From contig NZ_BMHE01000054.1 in NCBI RefSeq assembly GCF_014640555.1, positions 1 through 45,580 of the forward strand: a DNA stretch of 45,580 nt, read 5' to 3'. Positions within the stretch are counted from its first letter, which is position 1. Every line of letters starts with the position of its first letter. Both the position numbers and the translations under genes were made by a program. The notes under the pieces were generated by a model. It was not told where the DNA came from. It ran no database searches and saw only the letters and a list, made by a program, of their open reading frames with translations. This document shows, piece by piece, positions 16,019-25,600 of the stretch. Origin of the DNA: Paenibacillus marchantiophytorum (GTDB lineage: Bacteria; Bacillota; Bacilli; Paenibacillales; NBRC-103111).

Positions 16019-16758
16019 GTGCGCAGATCGGCGATTTCGCCCTGCGCGAAGGCATCGCTGTGCAGCAGATGAAGCAGTTGCTTCGCGGTGTCCTCCGGCG
16101 ACTGCAGCTCGCCGCTGTCATGCAGCCCTATGAAGCGCTGCACCTGCGGAAAGTCGTCTTCTGAAGCAGCGCGAATTTCCCGCTGCATATCGGTGTCCAC
16201 CACCCCCGGCGCAATGGCGTATGCCTCCACCGGGTAGGGCTGGCTCAACTGCTCGACGCCGATGCACCGCGTCAGCATGTCGAGCCCGGCTTTGGCGGTG
16301 CAATACGCCCCCCAGCCGGGATAGGGCTTCTTCCCCGCGCCCGAAGAGATGTGGACGACCCGCTTCTTCATCGGCAGCGCCTGCGTCAGCCGGATGAAGC
16401 TGTTCGTCAAGATCGCGGGCGCGATCAGATTGACCTGCAAGCTGCGCTGCAGGTCGTGCGGGTCAGCCCGGCCGATCGATGTCATCGGCTCGAGCTGGCC
16501 CGCGTTGTTGATGAGCGTGATGGACTCCACGCCATCGAGATTGTGCAGGATGCGCGCCAGCAGCGAATCCAGGCTTGCGGTCTGCGCCAAATCGCAAGCG
16601 TGAAAGGTGAGTTCACCTTGCGCGCGCAGCGCCTCTTGGCGCAGGGTCTCGTTCTCGCTGCGGGAGATGCAGTGAACCGCTGCGCCGTCTTGCACGAGCT
16701 GCCGCGTCAGCGCAGCTCCGAGGCCTTTGGAGCCTCCTGTGATGAGATACATATGCAT
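16000..16758 (-). CDS. short-chain dehydrogenase, benzil/sepiapterin reductase-like (YueD type)
   Basis: This 252-residue NAD(P)-dependent oxidoreductase has the Rossmann motif TGGSKGLG at residue 7, NNAG after strand 4, and the catalytic Ser...Tyr-xxx-Lys in HISSGAGKKPYPGWGAYCTAKAG. The overall pattern resembles the YueD/(S)-benzoin-forming benzil reductase and sepiapterin reductase group, but its natural substrate is unknown. The start at 16758 is 8 bases after GAGGT; a reading to 16773 adds five residues without a ribosome site. The stop codon lies within the shared terminator hairpin. The gene is clearly more GC-rich than its neighbours. It follows the nitroreductase by 88 bases and may share its transcript. 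Confidence 0.88.
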   Translation of the reverse strand: MHMYLITGGSKGLGAALTRQLVQDGAAVHCISRSENETLRQEALRAQGELTFHACDLAQTASLDSLLARILHNLDGVESITLINNAGQLEPMTSIGRADPHDLQRSLQVNLIAPAILTNSFIRLTQALPMKKRVVHISSGAGKKPYPGWGAYCTAKAGLDMLTRCIGVEQLSQPYPVEAYAIAPGVVDTDMQREIRAASEDDFPQVQRFIGLHDSGELQSPEDTAKQLLHLLHSDAFAQGEIADLRTKKPES

Positions 16759-16846
16759 AAGTAGTGACCTCATTTCGTAAGTATGGCTGCGAACATTTTA
16801 CCATAACTACAAGGACGAGTCTCTTCTCACTCTTCTCACGCTTCTC

Positions 16847-17410
16847 CTACAGGACTGTCATTTTCTTCTTCGCCGGCGTACGGGATTTTGATTTTGGAAT
16901 GTGATCGAAATATCCCATATACAACATCCCTACAACGCATTCCTCGGAACCAACCCCAATGTCCTTGCATAAGGTTGGATTGCCGCATACCGTATCTTCC
17001 ATCGACCAAATCATGCCGATTCCCCGCTCCCATGCGCATAGCTGTAAATTCTGGATCAAGGCGCAACTAGCAGCGAAGTCTTCCTCACGTTTCAAACGAT
17101 TTTTGTCTTGTTTGACGACAACAAATAAAATGGCCGGAATTTGCTGCATTTTCTGCTTGTACATCTCTTTCAGTTTCCCCGGCAACCACTTGTACCGTTT
17201 GAGTTCCGAGATTGCCCTAACAACACCTTCCGCCAACTGCTCCTTTGCCGGATCGCTCGCCGCACAGATAAATCGCCACGGCTCCCGCATCCCATGATTC
17301 GGCGCCCAGACAGCAATATCCAAAAGCTCGTTAATCAGTTCTACAGAAACGGATTTTTCGTTGAAACGTCTAATCGTTCTGCGAGCTTGAATCACATCCG
17401 CTATGCTCAA
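16847..17410 (-). CDS. nitroreductase family protein
   Basis: This 187-residue FMN-dependent oxidoreductase has the opening RRTIRRFNEKSV, which binds the flavin phosphate, then WAPNHGMREPWRFI and a closing VGMLYMGYFD. The length is that of compact YdjA/YdgI-like members. It probably reduces quinones or nitro compounds with NAD(P)H; the real substrate is unknown. The start is TTG at 17410, 9 bases after GGAG. It begins 16 bases after the end of the disrupted ECF T component, so it probably sits at the tail of the ykoEDC-type transcript. Confidence 0.88.
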   Translation of the reverse strand: MSIADVIQARRTIRRFNEKSVSVELINELLDIAVWAPNHGMREPWRFICAASDPAKEQLAEGVVRAISELKRYKWLPGKLKEMYKQKMQQIPAILFVVVKQDKNRLKREEDFAASCALIQNLQLCAWERGIGMIWSMEDTVCGNPTLCKDIGVGSEECVVGMLYMGYFDHIPKSKSRTPAKKKMTVL

Positions 17411-17426
17411 CCAGTCACGCTCCTCT

Positions 17427-18248
17427 CTAACCGAACATTTTCATAAATGATAGCCGCCCCAACAGCCCGGCATGAGCAATCCCCATAATAACAGCTAACG
17501 AGATGAGCCAATATGCAGCCAAGAAAAACCAATCGCGCGCGCGAAAGGAAAACTGCCGATAATAGGTGCGCACGCGACGCGAGCCGATTCCTCTGGCATC
17601 CATCGCATAGGATGTGCGTTCCGCTCGCCGGATTGCCGCTGCCAGCAGCGGCACCATATACCTGCGCAGTCGTTCTACAAGACTTCCTTTCCGCTTAGTG
17701 CCTCCCATCCCTCTTACAAAATGCGCTGCACGCACAGCCTCCAACTCACGTCGCAGGTCCGGAATAAACCGGAAAACGGCTAATGTGGCATAGCCGAATC
17801 GATCCTGCAGCTTCCATTGCTGAATCATCGCCCGAATGAAGTCCGCTGGGTCTGTCGTCATCACGAACATCAGCGTAACACTGTAAATTGCATACAACCT
17901 TAGCGCTGTTGCTGCCCCATAAATAACACCAGCCCTATACACTTCGATTGGGCCCAAATCAAGCCAGATCGGCGAGCCAGCCGTTATGCGGGAACTCGTT
18001 AGAAATGGGTAAGCTACCGCGATTCCACAGGCCATCACAAGCATCGGCATGCTGCTTCGCGCGAATTACAGCGGGGAAATGCGACCGCCCAGGATCACAA
18101 GTGCATTGTTGATCAGAATGAAGACCAGCGGTGTCCATGCATCCGTCACCAGGGTTAAAAACAAGATGACGGGCACAGCCGAACTTAACTTAATTAAGGG
18201 ATTGAGCCCATGAATGGGTGAATTTCCCGAGATGTACAGACCTGTCAT
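17427..18248 (-). pseudogene. ykoC: ECF transporter T component (YkoC/CbiQ type) broken by an in-frame stop
   Basis: Two pieces lie in one frame: 60 residues (18248-18066) that open with LYISGNSPIHGLNPLIKL, typical of EcfT, and 207 residues from 18050. They are separated by a single TAA (18066-18068) and five further codons. Together they would be about 273 residues, close to an intact EcfT. The coupling motifs VRG (in HFVRGMGG) and ARG (in AMDARGIGS) that contact the two ATPases are intact in the second piece. ATG at 18050 has no ribosome site, so re-initiation looks poor. The first ATG overlaps the ATPase stop by four bases. Either a recent nonsense mutation (for example CAA to TAA), stop readthrough, or a sequence error. 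Confidence 0.8.
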
Positions 18249-20008
18249 TGCACACCTTCCCCTTCCTTACAGGAAGCCAGCGCCTCCATGCACCGCTGGG
18301 CCCAATCCTCGGTTGTAAATGGCCGTACGCCTTCTTTGTTCCTGCGCGGCAGCAGGTCTGAGAGCAGGTGAATTAATTCCGCAGCAGGGGGACGTCTTAA
18401 CCCAGCTCGGGCCAATAGCTTATCATCAGTAAATAGAGCGTCCACCGTTCCAGACAGGAGCAATTCCCCTTCAGACAAGACAGCCACATGATCGGCATAC
18501 TCAGCAACAAGCGTCATATCATGCGTAATCATCAGAATTGTCTTGCCTTCTCTCTGCAAGGCTGTCAGCATGTTCATCAACTGCGCTGTATGCTGCTGAT
18601 CCTGACCGAAGGTTGGCTCATCGAGGATAAGCAAATCCTGACCGACCGCCAACATAACAGCTACACTCAACCTTCTTTTCTGTCCATGGCTCAGGCCAAA
18701 AGGATGTGAGTTCGCATATTCAGTTAAACCAAATCGCGCAAGATGGCGCTCCACACTAGCTGCAATATCTTCCGCTTGCCAGCCTAAATTTTTCAACCCG
18801 AAGGCTATCTCATCCTTCACCCGTTCCGTGACGAACTGATGCTCCGGATTCTGAAAGACATAACCAATTTTGCGAGCAAGTTCGCTCGCAGGCAGCGTTG
18901 TCGCATCGGAACCATCGATATAAATCGTACCTGGCCGCGTCGGAATCAGACCCATGATATGGCGAGCTAGCGTAGTTTTGCCAGCTCCGTTCTCTCCGAC
19001 AATCGCCCAGAATTGTCCTTGATGCACTTGCAGCGAGAGCGGCTTTAACCATCCGTTTTTTCGGGACAAACAGGCCGTTGGACGTATGTCCAGCAACGGC
19101 CTGCCTGCTCTAACCTTTGATGGCGCGGATTGTGTTTCTCTTGCTTCCATGTCCCCCCTGGCAAGCAGTGTATGCCGCACCATTTCAGCCAGTTCATTCA
19201 AATAGAGCGGTCTACCTGCGATGGGGAAGCCAGCATTTCGCAGAGCAGATGTCAACTCTATGGCTTGCGGAAACCAGACCCCAAGACGATGCAGCTCCGC
19301 AGCCTTGTCATTAAATAGGGTTCTCGGCGACCCGCTGCATACCAACGCCCCCGTATGATCCAGCACAACAACACGGTCAACCAGATCCATCAGGCCATCC
19401 AGCTTATGTTCGATAAGCACAATCGTTGGCCTGACGGACCTTTTCAATTTGCGCAGCGTGCTGAATACTTGAGACGTTCCTACCGGATCCAGATTAGCTG
19501 TCGGCTCATCGAGCAGGAGTATTGCCGGCTTCATCGCCAGCACGGAAGCAAGGGCAAGCCGCTGCTTCTGCCCCCCTGAGAGCTGATCAATCGGCGTCCC
19601 TCTGGGTAACGATAAGCCTACCATGTGGAGGGCTTCAGCAATGCGCGCGCTCATTTCACCAGCGGGCACGCCCATATTTTCCAAGCCAAACGCCACTTCA
19701 TCTTCCATTGTCATCATGATAATCTGGGCATCCGGATCTTGAAAAACGGTGCCAATCACCTCGGCCAATTCAGCGGGCTCTGTCTCTCGGGTATCGATAC
19801 CCGCAAGTCGGATCCGTCCTTTCATATCCCCTACAACGGCATGTGGGATGAGGCCGCACATGCATAGTGCCAGCGTGCTTTTGCCGGATCCGGATGGGCC
19901 CAGCAGCAAGACCGTTTCCCCCTCTGCAATCTGCATAGATAGACCGCTTCTAGTCGTCCTGCTGTTTCCTGCATAAGTAAAGATGACATCTTCAACTTCG
20001 ATACTCAT
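18245..20008 (-). CDS. ykoD: ECF transporter duplicated ATP-binding protein (YkoD type)
   Basis: This protein of about 587 residues has two fused ABC ATPase domains. Domain 1 shows GPSGSGKST, LSGGQKQRLALASV and LLLDEPTANLD. Domain 2, from about residue 305, shows GENGAGKTT, LSHGQKRRLSV and LLILDEPTFGQD. A linker of about 70 residues joins them. One polypeptide thus replaces the usual EcfA-EcfA' pair and drives vitamin uptake with the S and T components on either side. The ATG at 20008 is chosen because GGGGAG is 10 bases upstream; GTG at 20017 is only one base from it. It ends four bases inside the T-component gene, so translation is coupled. Confidence 0.92.
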   Translation of the reverse strand: MSIEVEDVIFTYAGNSRTTRSGLSMQIAEGETVLLLGPSGSGKSTLALCMCGLIPHAVVGDMKGRIRLAGIDTRETEPAELAEVIGTVFQDPDAQIIMMTMEDEVAFGLENMGVPAGEMSARIAEALHMVGLSLPRGTPIDQLSGGQKQRLALASVLAMKPAILLLDEPTANLDPVGTSQVFSTLRKLKRSVRPTIVLIEHKLDGLMDLVDRVVVLDHTGALVCSGSPRTLFNDKAAELHRLGVWFPQAIELTSALRNAGFPIAGRPLYLNELAEMVRHTLLARGDMEARETQSAPSKVRAGRPLLDIRPTACLSRKNGWLKPLSLQVHQGQFWAIVGENGAGKTTLARHIMGLIPTRPGTIYIDGSDATTLPASELARKIGYVFQNPEHQFVTERVKDEIAFGLKNLGWQAEDIAASVERHLARFGLTEYANSHPFGLSHGQKRRLSVAVMLAVGQDLLILDEPTFGQDQQHTAQLMNMLTALQREGKTILMITHDMTLVAEYADHVAVLSEGELLLSGTVDALFTDDKLLARAGLRRPPAAELIHLLSDLLPRRNKEGVRPFTTEDWAQRCMEALASCKEGEGVQ

Positions 20009-20029
20009 TGTCCGCACGCTCCCCTGGTT

Positions 20030-20635
20030 CTAGGAGTGCGCATCAGCATAGCCTGAGAGCAGCCCGGTCTTCAGCAGCGAATCCGTCAGCCGTTTGCACA
20101 ACCATCCGCAAAGCCCGCCACTGATTACGCTGGATGCCATTAGTCCGATTTGAATTGGCGTTGAAAGCCCCCCATAACCAGAAGATCCATACTCTGCCAA
20201 CGTGTATATCAGACTTAACACACTCATTCCAATCACCATGACCGCCGTGTTGTACCGTTTGTACCGCGTCACCAGGAAAACCAGCTCCGTGAGCAATCCA
20301 TTCACGAAGGTTCCGAATAGCATCATAATCCCGAACGGGGTGAGCGGACTCATCACAAGACCTGCAATGATCTGGGAAGTAAAGCCAATACCTGGCTTGC
20401 GAATAATTGCCAAGGCCATGAAGCCTGACATGAACCACAGCCCGTTGAGCAGTCGGGCATACACAGGGCCAACGGCTGAAGTCATAGCCATGAATGCGTA
20501 CGTTGCGCCAATTTGTATAAATGCGAAAACAACCGCAATCATCCCTGCTACAAGGATGTCCTTCGTTTTCCATGCTCTTTTTTTGCGCGTTGAACTTGGC
20601 AACGGAATGTTTGCAGCGAGTGTTTTGGTTTTCAT
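20030..20635 (-). CDS. ykoE: ECF transporter S component, YkoE family (thiamine or hydroxymethylpyrimidine)
   Basis: This 201-residue membrane protein has about six hydrophobic segments after a basic N-terminus (STRKKRAWKTKDILVAG). The length, gene order S-AA-T and the fused ATPase match the B. subtilis ykoEDC system, which is linked to thiamine or its pyrimidine precursor. The start at 20635 has GGAGG seven bases upstream; a longer reading to 20743 crosses a palindrome and is unlikely. I looked for a TPP riboswitch in the leader and saw none, unlike many thiamine transporters, so the ligand remains an inference from the family. Confidence 0.8.
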   Translation of the reverse strand: MKTKTLAANIPLPSSTRKKRAWKTKDILVAGMIAVVFAFIQIGATYAFMAMTSAVGPVYARLLNGLWFMSGFMALAIIRKPGIGFTSQIIAGLVMSPLTPFGIMMLFGTFVNGLLTELVFLVTRYKRYNTAVMVIGMSVLSLIYTLAEYGSSGYGGLSTPIQIGLMASSVISGGLCGWLCKRLTDSLLKTGLLSGYADAHS

Positions 20636-20659
20636 CGAAGTTCCTCCATTCAGAATATC

Positions 20660-20679
20660 ATCTTTCTTATGAGAAAGAT
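20660..20679 (-). promoter_or_regulatory. palindrome in the ykoE leader
   Basis: A perfect palindrome ATCTTTCT-TATG-AGAAAGAT lies about 25 bases before the ykoE start, just upstream of its ribosome site, flanked by TGATAAT-like bases. It may be an operator or an mRNA hairpin. The regulator is unknown. Confidence 0.4.
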
Positions 20680-20748
20680 TATCATTTCCACAAGAGAATG
20701 TCCGCCACTGTACGGTTAAAATCAGCCAATTGCGGTTAAACACAAGAA

Positions 20749-20790
20749 AGAGGCTGACTCATTAGGTTCATTACCTAGCGAGCAGCCTCT
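20749..20790. repeat. copy 2 of the 42-base palindromic repeat
   Basis: It has the stem AGAGGCT/AGCCTCT with an inner AGGTT/ACCT hairpin, the same length and plan as 5232-5273 but inverted. It sits between two divergent genes (ykoE leftward, sulfatase rightward), so it is not a 3' terminator here. That makes a dispersed palindromic element more likely. Confidence 0.65.
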
Positions 20791-20887
20791 ATTATGATCT
20801 AACGAAGTGCTGTTCTCCTCTCGAACGAAGGCATGTAGGAAAACTCCCCCTCATATATTCTAAAAACGAGCAACGGAGTGATCAACT

Positions 20888-22624
20888 ATGAGTAAAAAGC
20901 CAATTCCTCAGAAACCTAATATTCTTGTCATACTCGTCGATGAAGAACGCTATCCGCCTCCTTATGAAAGCCATGACACCCACGTATGGCGCAAAAACAA
21001 CTTTGCTGCACACGAGCGTTTAAGATCCAAGGGTCTTGAATTTCATCGTCACTACATCGGCAGCGCTGCTTGCTGTCCCAGCCGAGCCACCCTATTTACG
21101 GGGCAATATCCGTCCCTGCATGGTGTCAGCCAGACGAATGGCATTGCCAAAGATGCCTTCGACTCGGATATGTTTTGGCTAAACCAAAACACCGTGCCCA
21201 CGATGGGCGATTATTTTCAGGAAGCAGGCTATCGTACCTTCTATAAAGGTAAATGGCATATTTCGCATGCGGACATCGTCACGCCAGGCACGCACCAAAG
21301 CTTAACGAGTTATAACCCTGCAAACGGCGTCCCTGATGTGAGGAAATCCGACTTATATATGCAGGCTAATCCCCTTGGCAATTACGGATTTGCGGATTGG
21401 GTCGGACCTGAGCCACACGGGAAAAACCCTAGAAATTCCGCTTCTTCCGCTTCCAGCGGTGTAAGCGGCCGGGACGTCGTCTATGCAGAAGAAGTGGTTG
21501 AACTCATCGAGTCGCTTGATCATAGGAAACAGACCCAAGGGGATGAACAGCCTTGGTTGATCGTTTCATCCTTTTTGAACCCTCATGATATTGTGTTATA
21601 CGGCGCTTTGACAGCCCACAATCCATTGTTCAATTTCGCCGTAGAACCTATGCCGCAAGTGAGTCCCCCTCCTACCCAGTCTGAGGATCTGAGTACCAAA
21701 CCGCGCTGCCAAGCCAGCTATCGAGATACCTACCCGCGAGCGCTCCAGCCCATTTGGAATCAACCTCACTATCGTCAGTTATACTACCAACTGCAAAAAA
21801 ATGCCGATGAGCAAGCGAACAAGGTGCTGGACAGCCTGATGAATTCTTCCTTTTATGAGCAAACGATTGTCATCTTCACCTCGGATCATGGCGATTTGCT
21901 TGGTTCTCATGGGGATCTGCATCAAAAATGGTATTGCGCTTACGAAGAGATGCTGCATGTGCCGCTTATCATTCATAATCCCCACTTGTTCACACAACAT
22001 GAAAACATCGATAAACTGACAAGCCATGTTGATCTGCTGCCGACACTGTTGGGACTCGCTCATGCCGATGCGGGAGAGATCCAAAATCGCTTGAAACAGC
22101 GGTTCAGTGAAGTCCGTCCTTTAATCGGACGGGATCTTTCTGCCTCTATTCTGGGCTTCCCTGAAGAGATTGATCCTATGGATGAGCCGATCTACTTTAT
22201 GACGGATGACGATGTGACCCGTGGCCAACATCAGGTTAATCCTTTAGGAGTTCCTTATCCGTCTGTTATCCAGCCGAATCACATCGAAACTATTCTTGTC
22301 TATCTAACTAGACATCAGAATAAAGCGTTGTGGAAATACACGCGTTATTTTGACAACCCTCAATTCTGGAGCCAACCGGGGAAGCGTGATGTGACACTTG
22401 AAACGGTGAAAGGAACAGACTCGACTCACTGCAGCATGACAGTGAAAACCGAGCCTGTTCCCGAGGAATATGAGCTTTACAATGTAACGAACGATCCGCT
22501 TGAAGTGAGAAACCTGGCCTATCCAGCTTTCGCAACGGAAGAATCGCGTTCCATTCAAACGTACATGGCAATGCTTCTGAACGAACAGCGGGAACGCAAG
22601 CGTTTGGTGCCTACTGGAGGCTAA
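20888..22624 (+). CDS. sulfatase (type I, formylglycine-dependent)
   Basis: This 578-residue enzyme hydrolyses sulfate esters. The sulfatase signature CCPSRATLFTG starts at Cys62, the residue converted to formylglycine by a maturation enzyme that is not in this window. Other visible active-site parts: ILVDEE (metal Asp18), YKGKWHISHAD, and SDHGDLLGSHGD. The C-terminal part has YELYNVTNDPLEVRNLA, typical of arylsulfatase/choline-sulfatase-type proteins. There is no signal peptide, so it appears cytoplasmic. GGAG precedes the ATG. It converges on the GH9 gene and overlaps its stop by a few bases, with no terminator between. The natural substrate is unknown; a sulfated sugar is possible given the neighbouring polysaccharide operon. 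Confidence 0.9.
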   Translation: MSKKPIPQKPNILVILVDEERYPPPYESHDTHVWRKNNFAAHERLRSKGLEFHRHYIGSAACCPSRATLFTGQYPSLHGVSQTNGIAKDAFDSDMFWLNQNTVPTMGDYFQEAGYRTFYKGKWHISHADIVTPGTHQSLTSYNPANGVPDVRKSDLYMQANPLGNYGFADWVGPEPHGKNPRNSASSASSGVSGRDVVYAEEVVELIESLDHRKQTQGDEQPWLIVSSFLNPHDIVLYGALTAHNPLFNFAVEPMPQVSPPPTQSEDLSTKPRCQASYRDTYPRALQPIWNQPHYRQLYYQLQKNADEQANKVLDSLMNSSFYEQTIVIFTSDHGDLLGSHGDLHQKWYCAYEEMLHVPLIIHNPHLFTQHENIDKLTSHVDLLPTLLGLAHADAGEIQNRLKQRFSEVRPLIGRDLSASILGFPEEIDPMDEPIYFMTDDDVTRGQHQVNPLGVPYPSVIQPNHIETILVYLTRHQNKALWKYTRYFDNPQFWSQPGKRDVTLETVKGTDSTHCSMTVKTEPVPEEYELYNVTNDPLEVRNLAYPAFATEESRSIQTYMAMLLNEQRERKRLVPTGG

Positions 22625-25600
22625 TTAACAATCACATAGTCAAGATTGACACTTCCGCTGTCACCTGAATCAAATTGATAAGCGATCGTGTTGGTGCCGG
22701 CATTAAGCAGCAATACTTCCATCTTATTGCCCCATGTCTCCCAATTGCCTATATTCGGAAGACTGGTCTGTTTTATTTTAACTCCATTCACATAAATACT
22801 AAGCGTCCTTGCCGTTGGGTTGCTATTGGCAAATCGCAAGGTAACCTCATGATAGCCGGATAAATTCGCATTGACAGTGAACGTGGTTCCCGCTCCTGCG
22901 GCACCGTAGCCCGCAACAAACCCACTTCCGGAATATCCGGTATGATTGCTCTTCACAGCAGCTCCTCCGGAAAGAACAGCATTTTCTGCCTCATATTTCG
23001 TATTCGTTCCCGGTTGTACCGTTGGCCCTGTCTGCAAAGCCGTACTTACGACATTCGTTGTTGTATCGGTTGTACGGAAGTAGTAGGAATGCGTTCCCGC
23101 CGGCAGCTTGGTAGTGAACGTATAGGTCTTGCCATCCGTATAAGTTGTATCGTTTACGTCTAACTCCTGCATATCTTTAATTACACCATCGATAATAAGC
23201 TGCATCCGGAATGGCTTCTGATTCTCTGCATCGGTATAAGTAGCTTGATAGGTAAACCAGGTGGCCTCATCGCCTGCCGCTGCATTCAAGCCAGCTCCGG
23301 TAATCGTAGGCGCTGTGCCGCTGACTTGATTGGAGGCATAGATTTCATCGATCAGCAATTCGCCGTAAACGCCGGTTGTCTGCTTGAGGAACAGCTCCAG
23401 ATGAACCGCTTTTTTATCTAATTTCGTATTTTGATCCAAATCATAAGTGATCGTTGTCCAGGTGTTCGGAACGGTTATCCAACCAGGACTGAGACCGGTT
23501 ATATTGACTTGACTGTTCGGATAACCAGGATTTTTCATCACGAAGTTGATATATTTATAGCCAGATAAGTCCACTGTATCTTTCCACGGTTCAAATTTCG
23601 CCTGTGATGTGGATGAGGCTGGCGTATGTGCAAATCGACCAACCGTTCGTCCATCCACTAAGTCTTGTTTGTAGGTGGCTGTGCCTCCATTCTGATTGTA
23701 CCAGTTAGCCCACCCCTGTTTGGATTTCCCCCAGGTTCCCATGTCGCCAAAGTCGTCATACAGGAGCGGATGCGCAGGATCCGGCAATGGAGCGGCAACG
23801 GTGAAATGAGCAGCGCTGTAAGTGAAGTTTCCGAGCGCATCGGTGCCTCTTACATAAATTCGCTTATTGGTATAGGGGGCATCGCCACCTGCGTGATAAA
23901 TATCCGAATAAATCCCATTCGTGACGGTCATAGGTGCATAGACACTGCCAGCTACATTGGATTCCACCGCGCTCAAGGCCGCAGATGGCTGGGCAAAAAT
24001 AGTCACATCCCCCGTCACGAAATCTCCGGTTTGCGGGGAAGTAATCGGCAGCTTGATCGGCTCTGTCCCCCCAATTGAAGCTCCGTGCGTATCCGAAAGG
24101 GCCATAATCGAATAAAATAGTCCGGCTACAATGCTAATACTGAATTCATTATATCGCCATTGGCTCATATCGTCTGCGTATAGACCTCTGTCCATATACC
24201 ACGGGCTTACACTTGCTGGATCCTTCGTATCCTTCATGTTAGGCCCGGATGCCATCGCTCCCGGGATCACGACCCCTTTATTATTCAGATCGTAGGAATC
24301 CTCATCCAGATGCGTATGCAAGAAGTCCACGTAATCTGTACCTATGCCCGAAACCCAGCTCATGTTCCACGGATTATTGCCGAATATCCAATACAGTCCC
24401 TTCAAAGCAGCGCGCATGACGGTCGGATCTGGGAAAAGCTCATTGTACCTGATCGCATCGCCAATATAAGATGCCAACGGTTCATTGACGCCGAAATTGC
24501 TAAATTCGTTCAGTACCCCATAGGGTGTATCGTCCATCGAAGATACGAAATATTCCATTTGTTTCTTAAGCAGACTCTGGATTTGTACCTGTGTTGCCGC
24601 ATCGGCAACTGGATAAAACTCCGCCAATGTCATCGGCCGCAAATCCCAATAGTTTGTCGATTTGATATCTTTCTCGGTGAGCGGTGCAATTCGCGATTGC
24701 GCGCTATTTTTGTAGGCAGCATCATTCGTCAGCAGGTATAGTTCTACTTCCGCCCATAGCAAGGTATTCGGAATACCGCCAATCGTTTCATAAGATCCCT
24801 GTGATCCATACTGATTCGCTACGGTATAGTTATAGAAAGTAACGGCAGCATTGGCGCATGCCGTGGCAAATGACTGCATTTCCGCTATTTTGGCTGCAGC
24901 AATTTTACCGCCTGCCAAAGCTAGGTTGATGGCGCGCGCCGTTGCTGCCAGAGAGCCGGCTGCTTTCCCAGAACCCCCTACCTGGACAATGGGTACAAAA
25001 TAGGGATCATCTTGCGTACCGACGATATTATCCGTCACTTTCTCAGGATGCACAAATCCTGCCGTATGTTTGATACTATACATAGCTCCGCCGAATTGAT
25101 TAGCAAATTTGATTAAATTTTCGCTGCCATATTTGGCCTCGTCAATCAAATCAGGAATGCCATTGGCATCATTATCATAGTTAACCAAGGCCGAATTCGC
25201 ATGTCTGGCATAGGACAACGCGATTTCGCCTTGTACCCATTGGTTTCCGCCGTACTTGCCATAGTCGCCAGCATCAAACCAGCCTCCTGACAGGTCATAA
25301 CGGACACCTGTATTATAATTGTAGGCATCATCCAGGAATGAATCCGGGTGAAATATCTTCGTGGATGGCGCTATATCACTGTAGCCGGCCGGATAAGCTT
25401 TGGTTGTATCGTTCGTGCGCTGCAGCCTGTAGAAGGCCGTCATTTCATCCTTATAAGAGTTCCACATGTTTGCCTGAATGGGAAAGACGTAAGAAGAAAC
25501 GCCATTCGTTCTGATCGTGAAATTCGTCCCCGTCTGAGCCACCGATGAAAAATCAATGGCATATACCCGTTTCCCCCACGTCTTCCCCTCATCCTTCATG

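Noticed and set aside
16340..16770. A 137-residue plus-strand frame opposite the SDR gene
   Set aside because: It is an artefact of the GC-rich SDR codon pattern and has no ribosome site.
20043..20573. A 176-residue frame overlapping the ykoE-type gene on the same strand
   Set aside because: It is the shifted frame of a clear membrane protein and is rich in Arg, His, Cys and Trp as expected of a shadow frame.
20636..20748. TPP riboswitch upstream of the ykoE-type gene
   Set aside because: I looked for the CTGAGA and ACCTGA thi-box segments on the minus strand and found neither; only a palindrome is present.
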